The notes beneath the pieces were generated by a model, which did no database searches, was not told the DNA's origin, and was given only the letters and a program-made list of their open reading frames with translations. The position numbers and the translations under genes are program-made. Shown here piece by piece: positions 44,599 to 55,695 of a DNA stretch of 64,000 nucleotides. The stretch comes from Hyphomicrobium sp. (GTDB lineage: Bacteria; Pseudomonadota; Alphaproteobacteria; Rhizobiales; Hyphomicrobiaceae), in NCBI GenBank assembly GCA_017512425.1, contig JAFWGI010000015.1, positions 186,001 to 250,000 on the forward strand, given 5' to 3'. Each line of letters opens with the position of its first letter. The stretch's first letter is position 1.

Positions 44599-46269
44599 AT
44601 GCAGCGCCTTGCGCCGGCAGATGCAAGCGTTCTGGATGACAATTGGCGCCGTCGCCGCGCGCCCTATGTCAACGCCACGCTGATCGGTTCCGCGCTTATG
44701 GTTTTCGGAATTGTCGGCGCGCAGATATTGAGCCTTGGCTTGACGGCGCGGCCGCATCTGTCGCTCGCCGTTTCCGAACCCGTCGCGACGAGCTTCAGCC
44801 GCCCGGACATCATCGATCGCAATGGCCGCTTGCTCGCGACCGACGTCGAAGCGCCGTCGCTGTTCGCCGATCCGGCGATCGTTATCGATCGCGACGAGGT
44901 TGTCGAAAAGCTGTTGACCGTATTGCCCGATCTCAACGCGTCGGAATTGCGTGCAGCACTCTCTGATAAAGTCCGCCGCTTTGTCTGGGTGCGCCGAGGT
45001 CTGTCGCCCGCCGTCGCGCAGCGCATACACAATCTCGGTCTGCCGGGCTTAGCCTTTCGCAAGGAACTGCGCCGTGCCTATCCGGGCGGCGCACTTGCAG
45101 GCCATGTGTTGGGGACAGTCAATGTTGATAACAAGGGCACGTCGGGCATAGAGAAATATATCGACGACGCGATTGGCGTCGATCCTGTCAACTCGGCAAC
45201 CTTGTCGACACAAGCGCCCGTTCGCCTGTCGCTCGATATCGGCGTGCAGCACGCACTCGAAGATGAGCTTGATACGGCCGTCCGCCGGTACTCCAGCCAG
45301 GGTGCGGCCGGATTGGTGCTCGACATCAAGACGGGCGAAATCGTCGCCAGCGCATCGTTGCCGCGGATCGATCCGGCACGCGCGCCGAATTTGAGCGACA
45401 GTTCGACGACAGACAAAATATCCGGCGGTACTTACGAGCTCGGATCGGTCTTTAAAACACTCACAGTCGCGATGGCTTTGGACGCGGGCTTCGCCAAGCC
45501 GTCATCGATCTATGACGTGCGCGAGCCACTTGTCGCCGGACGCCACACGATTCGCGATGCCCACGGCATTGGACGGCCGTTGACGATGTCCGAAATTTTC
45601 ACGCACTCGTCGAACGTCGGCGCAGGCATGCTCGCGTTGCAAGCCGGTCCGGACCGCACCCGTGCTTTCCTGAAAAAGTTGGGGCTTCTCGATGTTATGA
45701 AGACGGAGGCTGGTGCCGTTCCAGCGCCGCAGTTGCCATCGCGCTGGGAGCGTGCCGAACTGATTACGGTCTCGTATGGCCACGGCATTGCGGTTGCGCC
45801 GTTGCAGTTTGCGGCGGCAGCGGCGTCCATTCTCAATGGCGGTGTCAGCGTCAAGCCGACGTTGCTCAAATATCAGCCAGGAACCAATGCGCGCGCATCG
45901 CGCCTCGTTACGCGCGAAACGTCGGCAGGCGTTGCGAGCATGATGCGTCTCAATGTTATGGAGAGCGACGGCACCGGAAAACGCGCCGACGTTCCGGGAT
46001 TCCGCGTTGGCGGAAAGACCGGCACTGCAGAGCTTGCAGAAGGTGGGCGCTATAACAAGTCGGCCGTCTTGTCGTCGTTTCTCGGCGCGTTTCCGATGGA
46101 CGACCCCCAGTATCTGACTTTCATACTGCTATTCGAGCCGAAGGGCTCTGAAGAAACGAACGGCCAGCGTACGGCCTCGACGAACGCCGCGCCGGTCACG
46201 GCCAGGGTGATCGGGCGCATTGCGGGACAACTCGGTGTGGTGCCCGTGAGCACGGTCGCGACACAATAA
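44599..46269 (+). CDS. ftsI: Septal peptidoglycan transpeptidase FtsI (PBP3)
   Basis: A 556-residue class B penicillin-binding protein. One membrane helix near residues 28-48, then the dimerisation domain, then the transpeptidase domain with SVFK (Ser283, Lys286), SSN (337-339) and KTG (473-475), all intact. It cross-links septal peptidoglycan with FtsW. The ATG one base after the ftsL stop is preferred; an upstream in-frame start would overlap ftsL. Confidence 0.96.
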   Translation: MQRLAPADASVLDDNWRRRRAPYVNATLIGSALMVFGIVGAQILSLGLTARPHLSLAVSEPVATSFSRPDIIDRNGRLLATDVEAPSLFADPAIVIDRDEVVEKLLTVLPDLNASELRAALSDKVRRFVWVRRGLSPAVAQRIHNLGLPGLAFRKELRRAYPGGALAGHVLGTVNVDNKGTSGIEKYIDDAIGVDPVNSATLSTQAPVRLSLDIGVQHALEDELDTAVRRYSSQGAAGLVLDIKTGEIVASASLPRIDPARAPNLSDSSTTDKISGGTYELGSVFKTLTVAMALDAGFAKPSSIYDVREPLVAGRHTIRDAHGIGRPLTMSEIFTHSSNVGAGMLALQAGPDRTRAFLKKLGLLDVMKTEAGAVPAPQLPSRWERAELITVSYGHGIAVAPLQFAAAAASILNGGVSVKPTLLKYQPGTNARASRLVTRETSAGVASMMRLNVMESDGTGKRADVPGFRVGGKTGTAELAEGGRYNKSAVLSSFLGAFPMDDPQYLTFILLFEPKGSEETNGQRTASTNAAPVTARVIGRIAGQLGVVPVSTVATQ

Positions 46270-46374
46270 TCGCCGCTGATTTGACGCTTTTCCTGGCGCA
46301 CCCTAAGAACCGGCTTTATAGCGATCCTCGGTCCGCTCGAGGGCTGATATGATACTTCCCGCGCGTGAGGGACT

Positions 46375-47844
46375 ATGCGGCTCGCCGACGCTCTGCCTGC
46401 TGGTATACTGCCGCCCGCAGGCGCGGAAGAGATTGACGTTCTCGGAATTACGGCTGCGAGCGCCGCAGCAGCGCCTGGGATAATTTTCGCCGGGTTGCCG
46501 GGCACGAAGGCCGACGGCGCGACGTTCATTCCTGATGCCATTTCGCGAGGAACGCGCGTCGTTATCGCCGGTCGCGGCAAAGCTGCGGCGGTCCCTGAAG
46601 CCGTGACGCTGCTTGAAGTCGATAATCCCCACCGCGTCCTGGCTTTGATCGCGGCTAAGTTTGCGGGTCGCCAGCCGGATATAGCCGTGGCGGTCACGGG
46701 GACCAGCGGTAAGACATCCGTTGCCGACTTCACGCGACAAATTTTTGCAGCATTGGGACGGAGCGCCGCGTCGCTCGGCACCATCGGCGTCGTAAAGCCG
46801 ACTGGTGCGATATACGGCTCATTGACGACCCCCGATCCGGTGACGTTGCACGCAACGCTTGCGGGCCTTGCGGACGAGGGCGTCACGCATCTTGCGTTTG
46901 AAGCATCGTCTCACGGTCTCGATCAGCATCGCCTCGACGGCGTGCGATTGACCGCTGCCGCTTTCACAAATCTTGGCCGCGATCACATGGACTACCATGC
47001 GAATGTCGAAGACTATCTCGCCGCGAAGTTGCGTCTCTTCACCGAACTTCTGCAGCCAGGACAAACGGCCGTCGTCAACACTGATGGCGCGTATGCGGAT
47101 CGCGTGATTGCTGCAGCTCAGCAACGCGGCTTGAACGTGCTGACCGTTGGCAGCACCGGCGACACGCTGCGTCGCGCGACGCTCACGACTGATGGCTTCC
47201 GGCAGAAAATGTCGATCACCGCTGATGGCAAGACCTACGAAATTCTCCTCCCGCTGGTTGGCGCGTATCAGGCCGAGAACGCGTTGACGGCGGCCGGTCT
47301 TGCAATTGCCGCAGGCGAAGATACAGCGCGCGTGCTTGGCTCGCTTCAGACGCTCAAAGGCGTTCCTGGCCGGCTCGAAATTATTGGCGAACGAAACGGC
47401 GGCCTGGCAATCGTCGATTATGCCCATAAGCCAGAAGCGCTATCGGCGGCGCTTGCCGCGTGCCGCCCATTCGTCACCGGCAAACTCATTTGCGTGTTCG
47501 GTTGTGGCGGCGATCGCGACAAGGGCAAGCGTCCGCTCATGGGCGCGATCGCAAACCAGGAAGCTGACGTCGCCATTGTTACTGACGACAACCCGCGCTC
47601 CGAAGTGCCGTCCGCGATCCGCGCCGAAATTCTCGCGGCAGCACCGGACGCGATCGAAATCGGAGACCGGACGGAGGCGATCCGTCATGCCGTTGGCGGC
47701 ATGGGCAAGGGTGATGTTGTGCTGGTTGCCGGTAAGGGTCACGAGACGGGTCAGATCGTCGGCACGACCGTACTGCCGTTCTCCGATCATGCCGAAATCA
47801 AGAAGGCCCTGTCTGGCACTGAGCACGGGCAGGCGCACGAATGA
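46375..47844 (+). CDS. murE: UDP-MurNAc-L-Ala-D-Glu:meso-diaminopimelate ligase
   Basis: A 489-residue cytoplasmic ligase adding meso-DAP to the peptidoglycan precursor. ATP-binding VTGTSGKTSVADF is present, and the DDNPR motif in the C-terminal domain is the hallmark of meso-DAP rather than lysine use. The 105-base gap after ftsI is one of the few in the cluster and may contain a secondary promoter. The stop overlaps the murF start. Confidence 0.96.
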   Translation: MRLADALPAGILPPAGAEEIDVLGITAASAAAAPGIIFAGLPGTKADGATFIPDAISRGTRVVIAGRGKAAAVPEAVTLLEVDNPHRVLALIAAKFAGRQPDIAVAVTGTSGKTSVADFTRQIFAALGRSAASLGTIGVVKPTGAIYGSLTTPDPVTLHATLAGLADEGVTHLAFEASSHGLDQHRLDGVRLTAAAFTNLGRDHMDYHANVEDYLAAKLRLFTELLQPGQTAVVNTDGAYADRVIAAAQQRGLNVLTVGSTGDTLRRATLTTDGFRQKMSITADGKTYEILLPLVGAYQAENALTAAGLAIAAGEDTARVLGSLQTLKGVPGRLEIIGERNGGLAIVDYAHKPEALSAALAACRPFVTGKLICVFGCGGDRDKGKRPLMGAIANQEADVAIVTDDNPRSEVPSAIRAEILAAAPDAIEIGDRTEAIRHAVGGMGKGDVVLVAGKGHETGQIVGTTVLPFSDHAEIKKALSGTEHGQAHE

Positions 47845-49271
47845 GCGAAGCGCTATGGCAATTTTCTGATCTCGTTGCTGCGTCTGGCGGAAGAGCCGAC
47901 GGTACGCCAAGCGGCGCGATCACTGGATATACGTTCGATACACGCGCGATTGAGCTTGGCAACGTTTTCGTTGCCTTGAAGGATCAGCGCGACGGTCATG
48001 ATTTCGTGACGACCGCATTCAAGAACGGCGCGTCGCTCGCGATTGTCTCGGAGGCCTACGTGCGCCAGCCGGGCGACGGCGCGCTGTTGCGGACAAACGA
48101 TCCGTTAAAGGCGCTGGAAAAAATAGGCATCGCCGCGCGTGCGCGTTTGTCGTCGGATGCCCGCGTGATCGCCGTCACGGGAAGTGCGGGCAAAACGACG
48201 ACCAAGGAAATGCTGCGCGCGTGTCTTACGAAAGTCGCGCCCGGCCGCGTCCACGCATCAGAAAAATCCTACAACAATCATTGGGGCGTGCCGCTGACGT
48301 TGGCGCGGATGCCGGCAGATACGCAGTACGCCGTCTTTGAAATCGGCATGAACCACGCTGGTGAAATCCGGCCCTTGACGAAAATGGTTCGGCCGCACGC
48401 GGCGATCGTGACCACGGTCGAGGCCGTGCATCTCGAACACTTTCCGAACGTCGAAGCTATTGCCGATGCAAAGGCCGAAATTTTTGAAGGACTGGAGCCG
48501 GGCGGGAAGGCGATCATCAAATTACGCAACGCGCATGCGGATCGCCTCGCGGGTCTTGCCCGGCCAACCAATGCGTCAGTCTTGACGTTCGGCTTCGATG
48601 ACTCCGCAGATGTCAGTGGTGTGATGACTGGCGATGATGGTGCTTATCAGAAGATCGACGTGCGACTTCGGAGCGGCCGAACGTCTACGATTGTTCTTGC
48701 TATGCCTGGTCATCATAATGCGGAAAACGCGCTCGCCGTTGCGGCCGCGCTCGACGCCGCCGGTGCGCCACTCGAGTCAGCGCTAACGGCGCTTCGCGAA
48801 CTTGCGCCACCCCCTGGGCGCGGTGCGCGCACGAGGCTTTCCGCGCCCGGCGGCGATGTCCTGCTGATCGATGAGAGCTACAACGCCAATCCAGCATCGA
48901 TGCGCGCCGCGCTCGCGACGCTCGCGGCCGTCTCTTTGGTCCAATTCCCGCGGCGTATCGCGGTACTGGGCGACATGTTGGAACTCGGGCCAGCTGCGCC
49001 GCAATTGCACCGCGATCTGTTCGATGCTGTGGATGAGGCAGGCGTTGACCTGTTGTTTGCCTGTGGTCCGTTGATGAAAGGCCTTTATGATGCCGCGCCG
49101 TCGGCTATGAAGGGCGGCTATGCGGCGACGGCAGCAGAGCTCACGCCGCTGGTTTTGTCGCATATGCAGGCGGGTGATGTGCTGATGGTCAAAGCATCGA
49201 ATGGCACAAAACTCGGAGCGCTGGTAGACGCCGTCAAAACGCGCTTTGCCAAAGCCGGTGAGCTGCGCTGA
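47841..49271 (+). CDS. murF: UDP-MurNAc-tripeptide D-Ala-D-Ala ligase
   Basis: A 476-residue Mur ligase that adds the D-Ala-D-Ala dipeptide. ATP-binding VTGSAGKTTTKEML, the motif FEIGMNHAGEIRPLT and the C-terminal LIDESYNANPASMRAAL are all typical. The ATGA overlap with murE suggests coupled translation. Product feeds MraY. Confidence 0.96.
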   Translation: MSEALWQFSDLVAASGGRADGTPSGAITGYTFDTRAIELGNVFVALKDQRDGHDFVTTAFKNGASLAIVSEAYVRQPGDGALLRTNDPLKALEKIGIAARARLSSDARVIAVTGSAGKTTTKEMLRACLTKVAPGRVHASEKSYNNHWGVPLTLARMPADTQYAVFEIGMNHAGEIRPLTKMVRPHAAIVTTVEAVHLEHFPNVEAIADAKAEIFEGLEPGGKAIIKLRNAHADRLAGLARPTNASVLTFGFDDSADVSGVMTGDDGAYQKIDVRLRSGRTSTIVLAMPGHHNAENALAVAAALDAAGAPLESALTALRELAPPPGRGARTRLSAPGGDVLLIDESYNANPASMRAALATLAAVSLVQFPRRIAVLGDMLELGPAAPQLHRDLFDAVDEAGVDLLFACGPLMKGLYDAAPSAMKGGYAATAAELTPLVLSHMQAGDVLMVKASNGTKLGALVDAVKTRFAKAGELR

Positions 49272-49319
49272 AATTTGCGTTTAAGTTGATGCTGAACGAA
49301 ACGGAGATCGCACGATCAC

Positions 49320-50420
49320 ATGCTGTACCAACTGGTGAACTTCAGCGATCAGATCAGCGCGCTCAATGTGTTCCGCTACATTTCTTTTCGCACTGGCGGC
49401 GCGATTTTCACGGCGCTTCTGTTTGTCATGATGTTTGGTCCGGCGATCATCGATCTGCTGCGGGTCAAGCAGGGCAAGGGCCAGCCGATCCGCAGTGACG
49501 GCCCGCAGTCGCATCAGCTGAAGCGTGGCACGCCGACGATGGGCGGTCTCATGATCCTCGCCGGCGTTCTTGTTTCGACGCTGTTATGGGGGCAGCTTGA
49601 AAACGGATACGTCTGGGTCGTTATCGGCGTCACGCTGGCGTACGGCATGATCGGGTTCTACGATGATTTCTTGAAGGTAACGAAACGCTCGAGCGACGGG
49701 TTCTCCAGCCGTGCGCGCATATCGCTTGAGATTTTGGTCGCGGCCATCGCCGGCTACTTCATCATGCAGCTTGCGCCGCCCGAACTTGCCCACAAGCTCA
49801 CATTCCCATTCTTCAAGGATCTGACGCTCGATATGAGCTGGCCGGTCGGTCTCGGCATTGGCTTCATTCTCCTGTCGATCCTTGTGATTGCGGGCGCCGG
49901 AAACTCCGTCAATTTCACGGACGGCCTCGATGGCTTGGCGATCGTACCGGTGATGATCGCCGCCGGAACGTTCGGCGTCATCGCGTATCTTTGTGGGAAC
50001 GCAAAATTCGCGACGTACCTGCAAATCCATTTCGTCCCCGGCACAGGCGAACTTGCCGTCATCTGCGGAGCGTTGATTGGCGCCGGCCTCGGTTTTCTTT
50101 GGTTCAACGCCCCACCCGCCATGATTTTCATGGGCGACACCGGATCGCTTGCCCTTGGCGGTGCGCTCGGGGCCATCGCGGTCGCCATCAAGCACGAGAT
50201 CGTTCTCGCAATCGTCGGTGGGCTGTTCGTTCTTGAGACCCTGTCCGTCATCATCCAGGTCGTATCATTCAAGTGGACGGGCAAGCGTGTTTTCCGTATG
50301 GCGCCGCTGCACCACCACTATGAGCAAAAGGGCTGGAAGGAATCGACAATCGTGATCCGCTTCTGGATCATTTCGGTCATCCTGGCGCTGATTGGACTTG
50401 CGACCCTGAAGCTGCGCTGA
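49320..50420 (+). CDS. mraY: Phospho-MurNAc-pentapeptide translocase
   Basis: A 366-residue multi-pass inner-membrane enzyme that makes lipid I on undecaprenyl phosphate. Catalytic motifs are intact: [21 protein letters not shown] (Asp pair), [10 protein letters not shown] and [12 protein letters not shown] (His triad). About ten helices are visible. It lies 48 bases after murF. Confidence 0.97.
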   Translation: MLYQLVNFSDQISALNVFRYISFRTGGAIFTALLFVMMFGPAIIDLLRVKQGKGQPIRSDGPQSHQLKRGTPTMGGLMILAGVLVSTLLWGQLENGYVWVVIGVTLAYGMIGFYDDFLKVTKRSSDGFSSRARISLEILVAAIAGYFIMQLAPPELAHKLTFPFFKDLTLDMSWPVGLGIGFILLSILVIAGAGNSVNFTDGLDGLAIVPVMIAAGTFGVIAYLCGNAKFATYLQIHFVPGTGELAVICGALIGAGLGFLWFNAPPAMIFMGDTGSLALGGALGAIAVAIKHEIVLAIVGGLFVLETLSVIIQVVSFKWTGKRVFRMAPLHHHYEQKGWKESTIVIRFWIISVILALIGLATLKLR

Positions 50421-50462
50421 GGCCACACGCCAAAACATCAGTTCTGCGTTAGATTTCTCCCG

Positions 50463-51881
50463 ATGATTCGCGCCACAACATTTGCTGGAAAGGCGGTTGC
50501 CGTGTTCGGCCTTGGCGGCTCGGGCAAGGTCGCCGTCCAATCGTTGTTGGCGGGCGGCGCGATGGTCGCCGCGTGGGATGACGGCGAGGCGAGCCGTGCC
50601 GCAGCAGCCCAAGCCGGCGTACCACTTGTAGATCTGACGGAGGCGGACTGGTCGAAGTTCTCAAGTCTCGTTTTGGCGCCTGCCGTACCACTGACGCATC
50701 CCGAACCGCACTGGATTGTCGCCAAGGCGAAAGCTGCTGGCGTCGAAATCATCGGCGATATCGAAATCTTCGCCCGCGAGCGCGCGGCGCGTCTGCCAGA
50801 TGCACCGTTCATCGCGATCACCGGCACAAACGGTAAGTCGACGACGACGGCACTGATCGCGCACATCTTGCGCTTTGCCGGATACGACGTGCAGATGGGT
50901 GGCAATATCGGCGTCGCTGTTCTGCAACTGGAAGAACCTGCACTGAAGCGCTTCCACGTCGTAGAAATGAGTTCGTTTCAAATCGATCTGACGCCGACAC
51001 TCGCGCCGACGGTCGGCATTCTGTTGAACGTGACGCCCGATCACCTCGACCGCCACGGAACGATTGAAAACTATGCGCGCGTCAAGGAGCGTTTGATTGG
51101 CGGCGCCGATATTGCAGCGATCTCTGTCGACGACCGCTACTGCGTCGATATTCTGAAGCGCCGCGTCGCGGCTCAGTCCGCCGCCGTTGCCTTCAGCGCA
51201 AAAAATAAGCTGGCGCCGGGTTACAGCATGTTGGGCGACGAGATCGTTTGCGCAAATCGCGAGGGGCTTGCCGTCAAGCTCGGCAATCTCGCCGGCATCG
51301 GGACTTTGCGCGGCGGACACAACGCGCAGAACGCGCTCGCTGCCGTTGCCGCGGTGCGCGAAGCACTCGCCGCGCTCGGAATGCCAACAGATATTGACTG
51401 GCAGGGCGCGCTGTCATCTTTCGGCGGGCTAGCGCACCGCATGGAAGAGCTCGGCAATCTCGGGCGCGTGCTATTCATCAATGATAGCAAGGCGACGAAC
51501 GCCGACAGCACCGAAAAAGCGCTGCTATCGTTCCCGCGCGACGTCTACTGGATTCTCGGCGGCAAACCCAAGGACGGCGGCATTGAAACGCTCGCGCCGT
51601 ATTTTGCGGGCATTACGAAAGCCTATCTGATTGGCGCGGCAACCGATGCGTTCGCGCAATCTCTCGATGGCAAGGTCGCGTACGAACGGAGTGGAACGCT
51701 CGACGCTGCGGTCGCTGCGGCGACGCGTGACGCGTCGGCGTCGGCGGCTGGTCAACCCGTCGTGCTGTTATCTCCAGCCTGCGCAAGCTACGATCAATTC
51801 AAAAACTTCGAAGTTCGCGGCGACGCTTTCCGTGCTTTGGTAGCAGAGCTTCCCGGCATCACGATGCGAGGCCGAGCATGA
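50463..51881 (+). CDS. murD: UDP-MurNAc-L-alanine:D-glutamate ligase
   Basis: A 472-residue cytoplasmic Mur ligase that adds D-Glu. FGLGGSGKVAVQSLL marks the nucleotide-like N-terminal domain, ITGTNGKSTTTALI the ATP site and INDSKATNADSTEKAL the C-terminal domain. The stop overlaps the ftsW start by four bases. Confidence 0.96.
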   Translation: MIRATTFAGKAVAVFGLGGSGKVAVQSLLAGGAMVAAWDDGEASRAAAAQAGVPLVDLTEADWSKFSSLVLAPAVPLTHPEPHWIVAKAKAAGVEIIGDIEIFARERAARLPDAPFIAITGTNGKSTTTALIAHILRFAGYDVQMGGNIGVAVLQLEEPALKRFHVVEMSSFQIDLTPTLAPTVGILLNVTPDHLDRHGTIENYARVKERLIGGADIAAISVDDRYCVDILKRRVAAQSAAVAFSAKNKLAPGYSMLGDEIVCANREGLAVKLGNLAGIGTLRGGHNAQNALAAVAAVREALAALGMPTDIDWQGALSSFGGLAHRMEELGNLGRVLFINDSKATNADSTEKALLSFPRDVYWILGGKPKDGGIETLAPYFAGITKAYLIGAATDAFAQSLDGKVAYERSGTLDAAVAAATRDASASAAGQPVVLLSPACASYDQFKNFEVRGDAFRALVAELPGITMRGRA

Positions 51882-53068
51882 GCTTCAGCCGGGCCGACAA
51901 AAGCCGCTTCGCCGAATGGCTTTTCACGATCGATCGGACGCTGTTGTCTGCCCTGCTATCGCTCGTCGTTATCGGCCTGATATTGTCGTTCGCGGCCTCG
52001 CCAGCCGTGGCGCTGAAGAAGGGCTTCCACACCTATCATTTCGTCGAGCGGCACGTCGTGTTCGCTGCAGCATCCGTCATACTCATGCTGTCGCTTTCTT
52101 TTCTTTCGCCGTCGCGGATACGGCGATTTGCGGCAATACTGCTTTTGGCTGCGCTTGCCGGCATGGTGACTGTTCTTCTGACGGGCGCTGAGATGAACGG
52201 TGCGCAGCGCTGGCTGTCATTCGCCGGATATTCGTTGCAGCCGTCAGAATTCGCAAAGCCTGCATTTGTCGTCGTGATGGCCTGGCTGTTCACTGAGGCC
52301 GTTGGCCGCCACGATGTTCCTGCCGCGCCGATCGCGATTGTTCTGTGGGCCTTGTTCGCCGCGTTGCTCGTCTCGCAGCCCGATGTCGGGCAGACCGTTC
52401 TGATCAGCACGACGGCGGGCATCATGTATCTGCTTGCCGGTCTGCCGATTGCTGGTGCCGCCGCGCTCGCCTTGATTGGCGGTGCTGGCCTCTGGCTCGC
52501 GTATGAAAATCTAGGTCATGTCCAGTCGCGGTTGGATCGCTTTTTCAGCCCGCTCCCATTCGAAAACTTTCAAGTCGATCGCGCCATGCAGTCGTTTGCC
52601 GAAGGCGGCCTGTTCGGGCGCGGCCCTGGCGAAGGCACGATCAAGTCCGTGCTGCCGGACGCGCATACCGATTTCATTTTTGCGGTCGTCGCGGAAGAAT
52701 ACGGCGTTATCGCCTGCCTGGTGTTGCTCAGCATCTTCGCGACGATTGTCATCAAAGCGCTCATTCGCGCAGCAGAAGAACCGCAAGCCGCGGATCGGCT
52801 TGCGATCCAGGGCTTGGCGATCATGTTCGGCTTGCAGGCGCTGATCAATATGGGCGTCAACATCGGCATGCTGCCGCCGAAGGGAATGACGTTGCCATTT
52901 ATTTCCGCAGGTGGCTCATCGATGATCGCGCTCGCCGTTACGTCCGGCATGCTGTTGGCGCTGACACGCTATCGTCCCGACCCGCAACGCCTTAAAAAGC
53001 CGCGATTGGTCGCGACGCTCGACACGCTCGATTACGCGCGCGGCGAGCAGCAAATTGAGACGCGGTGA
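51878..53068 (+). CDS. ftsW: Septal peptidoglycan glycosyltransferase FtsW
   Basis: A 396-residue SEDS-family polytopic membrane protein that polymerises lipid II at the septum with FtsI. The SEDS patterns GAQRWLSFAGYSLQPSEFAK, SQPDVGQTVLIS and PPKGMTLPFISAGGSSM are present, and about ten helices can be seen. ATGA overlap with murD. Confidence 0.95.
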   Translation: MSFSRADKSRFAEWLFTIDRTLLSALLSLVVIGLILSFAASPAVALKKGFHTYHFVERHVVFAAASVILMLSLSFLSPSRIRRFAAILLLAALAGMVTVLLTGAEMNGAQRWLSFAGYSLQPSEFAKPAFVVVMAWLFTEAVGRHDVPAAPIAIVLWALFAALLVSQPDVGQTVLISTTAGIMYLLAGLPIAGAAALALIGGAGLWLAYENLGHVQSRLDRFFSPLPFENFQVDRAMQSFAEGGLFGRGPGEGTIKSVLPDAHTDFIFAVVAEEYGVIACLVLLSIFATIVIKALIRAAEEPQAADRLAIQGLAIMFGLQALINMGVNIGMLPPKGMTLPFISAGGSSMIALAVTSGMLLALTRYRPDPQRLKKPRLVATLDTLDYARGEQQIETR

Positions 53069-53075
53069 CGAACGC

Positions 53076-54176
53076 ATGACAACACCAACGACCGTAATGT
53101 TGGCCGCAGGCGGCACAGGCGGACATTTGTTTCCGGCATTCGCGCTCGCCGAAGAACTGCAGCGCCGCCGCATCGCCGTCGATCTGATCACAGACATGCG
53201 CGGCGATCGCTATGGCTCCGGCTTTCCGGCGCGGACTGTCTATCAAGTTCCCGCCGCGACACTCGCAGGCAAATCACCGATCGCTGCAACCAAGACGGCG
53301 CTTGCGCTGGCGCGGGGTACGAAAGCGGCCCACGCAATCCTTGGCGCGGTGCGCCCAAGCGTCGTTATTGGGTTCGGCGGATATCCGACGTTCCCGCCGC
53401 TCATGGCGGCGCGGCTTCGCGGCATTCCAACCATTCTCCATGAGCAGAATGCCGTCCTTGGACGCGCCAATCGCATGCTGGCAAAACGCGTTACGGGCAT
53501 AGCGACGTCGTTTGAATCAACGAAATACCTCGACGGTGAATTGACAGCTATAGCGCGCTTCACGGGTAACCCCGTTCGCCAAGTTGTCATTGATGCGTCG
53601 GTGGAGCCGTACGTGGCCAGCGGTGGCGATGCGCCTTTCCAAGTGCTCGTGTTCGGCGGCAGTCAGGGTGCGCGTTTTTTTTCCGATGCTATGCCGCCGG
53701 CGTTAGCGGCGCTGCCGTCTCAAATCAAACAGCGGATGCGCATTACGCAGCAAGCGCGCGACGAGGATATCGACCGCGTTCGCCTCGCTTACGCAGAAAG
53801 CGGGATCGCCGCCGACGTTGCCGCCTTCTTCAAAGACTTGCCGTCGCGCATGGCAAAATCGCATCTCGTCGTCGGCCGGGCGGGCGCATCCACCGTCGCA
53901 GAGTTGACCGTTGTCGGCCGCCCCGGGTTGCTCGTTCCATTGCCGCACGCCCTCGACAATGATCAGCTTAACAATGCGCGCCGGCTTGCCGAATCGGGCG
54001 GCGGTTGGTGTATCGAGCAAAAAGATCTGACGCCGGAGCGCCTGTCGTCCGAAGTTGCCCGGTTAGCCGGCGCGCCGGATGCTCTTGCGGCGGCCGCCGT
54101 TGCCGCTAAAAAAGCCGGACGCCCGGATGCCGTTGCGCGTCTCGCGGATTTTGCGCTCGAAATTGCGGCGCGCTGA
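53076..54176 (+). CDS. murG: Lipid II synthase MurG (GlcNAc transferase)
   Basis: A 366-residue GT28 glycosyltransferase on the inner face of the membrane, adding GlcNAc to lipid I. LAAGGTGGHLFPAFALAEEL is the N-terminal lipid-binding glycine motif, and VGRAGASTVAELTVVGRPG and PLPHALDNDQLNNA are the C-terminal UDP-GlcNAc site. The ATG at 53076 is preferred over an upstream ATG-like start that overlaps ftsW. Confidence 0.96.
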   Translation: MTTPTTVMLAAGGTGGHLFPAFALAEELQRRRIAVDLITDMRGDRYGSGFPARTVYQVPAATLAGKSPIAATKTALALARGTKAAHAILGAVRPSVVIGFGGYPTFPPLMAARLRGIPTILHEQNAVLGRANRMLAKRVTGIATSFESTKYLDGELTAIARFTGNPVRQVVIDASVEPYVASGGDAPFQVLVFGGSQGARFFSDAMPPALAALPSQIKQRMRITQQARDEDIDRVRLAYAESGIAADVAAFFKDLPSRMAKSHLVVGRAGASTVAELTVVGRPGLLVPLPHALDNDQLNNARRLAESGGGWCIEQKDLTPERLSSEVARLAGAPDALAAAAVAAKKAGRPDAVARLADFALEIAAR

Positions 54177-54261
54177 CGCAGCGGAGCCGCCATCGTAATC
54201 GCCTAACACTGTCGCGTTTATCACGTCCCACGCGCCACGTCAGACGAGGAACTTTCACGCG

Positions 54262-55695
54262 ATGCAAATGCCGGCCAACATCGGTCCGTTCCATATTATC
54301 GGCATCGGCGGCATCGGTATGAGTGCCATTGCCGAAATTCTCGTTGCCAAGGGCTACACGGTCCAGGGTTCGGATCAAAAGGATAGCGCCAACGTCAAGC
54401 GGCTCCGCGCGAAGGGCATTCGCGTTTTTGTCGGGCATGATGCGGTCAATTTGATCGGCGCGCGCTACGTCGTCATTTCGACGGCCGTCAAAGCATCGAA
54501 CCCAGAACTGATAGCCGCGCGCGACAAGGGGCTGACGATCATCCGGCGCGCCGAAATGCTCGCTGAATTGATGCGGCTCTATTCAACGGTGTCCGTTACC
54601 GGCACGCACGGCAAAACCACGACGACGTCGCTGCTGTCGCATATTTTCACTGAAGCCGGCCAGGAGCCGACGGTCATCACAGGCGGCATTATCAATGCCT
54701 GGGGCTCGAACGCCCGTCTAGGCCAAGGCAAGTGGATGATTGTCGAGGCGGATGAAAGCGACGGTACATTCACACGGCTGCCGACGGAGATCGGCATCGT
54801 CACCAATATCGACCCCGAGCATCTCGATTACTTCGGCTCGGTAGAGGTCATGCATCGCGAGTACGAAGCCTTCCTCAAGAATATCCCGTTCTTCGGTCTC
54901 GCGATTGCGTGCGTCGATCATCCGGTTGTGCGCGCGATGGTCGACCGCCTCAATCTACGGTCCGATGGCCGCCGCCTCCTGACCTACGGTGTCAGCAAGG
55001 ATGCCGATCTTGTCCTTGAGAACGTCCGCATCGAAGGCAACGTCACACGGTTCGACGCGGTGCTTGCGCCGGTCGTGCGCGGCGGTGCGCGACGCCTCGA
55101 CAATTGGACCGTGCCTATTCCCGGCGCTCACAATGCGCTCAACGCGCTGGCGGCCATTGCGGTTGCCACCGAAGCAGGTATCGACGACGCGAAAATTCAA
55201 GCCGCGATGGCAGGCTTCTCTGGCGTGAAGCGCCGCTTCCAGTTGACGGGCGAATGGAACGGCGTCGCCATCTATGACGACTACGGCCATCATCCTGCAG
55301 AAATCACAGCCGTTCTCGCCGCCGCGCGTGGCGGCGCAAAAGGCCGCGTCATCGCGGTCGTCGAACCGCATCGCTATACGCGCGTCCACGACCTCTTCGA
55401 AGATTTCTCCTCGTGTTTCCGTGACGCCGATCACGTCATCGTGGCGCCGCTCTATACGGCCGGTGAAAGCCCGATTGCCGGCATCGACCATCACACGCTC
55501 GCCAAGGGCATTCGCGCAAAGGGCCACGCGTCGGTTGAATCGATCGCGGCGCCAGCTGATCTGGTGCCGGCTATACAAAGGCAAGCACGGCGCGGCGATA
55601 GCGTCGTCTGCCTCGGCGCGGGCTTGTCAACGGAATGGGCGCACGCGTTGCCGGAATGGCTGGCGCAAAGCGGCAATCGCGGGAGTGCCGTTTGA
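54262..55695 (+). CDS. murC: UDP-MurNAc:L-alanine ligase
   Basis: A 477-residue Mur ligase that adds the first amino acid of the stem peptide. [15 protein letters not shown] is the Rossmann-like N-terminus, [14 protein letters not shown] the ATP site, and [20 protein letters not shown] and [17 protein letters not shown] are family-specific. It ends at the murB start with a one-base overlap (TGATG). Confidence 0.96.
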   Translation: MQMPANIGPFHIIGIGGIGMSAIAEILVAKGYTVQGSDQKDSANVKRLRAKGIRVFVGHDAVNLIGARYVVISTAVKASNPELIAARDKGLTIIRRAEMLAELMRLYSTVSVTGTHGKTTTTSLLSHIFTEAGQEPTVITGGIINAWGSNARLGQGKWMIVEADESDGTFTRLPTEIGIVTNIDPEHLDYFGSVEVMHREYEAFLKNIPFFGLAIACVDHPVVRAMVDRLNLRSDGRRLLTYGVSKDADLVLENVRIEGNVTRFDAVLAPVVRGGARRLDNWTVPIPGAHNALNALAAIAVATEAGIDDAKIQAAMAGFSGVKRRFQLTGEWNGVAIYDDYGHHPAEITAVLAAARGGAKGRVIAVVEPHRYTRVHDLFEDFSSCFRDADHVIVAPLYTAGESPIAGIDHHTLAKGIRAKGHASVESIAAPADLVPAIQRQARRGDSVVCLGAGLSTEWAHALPEWLAQSGNRGSAV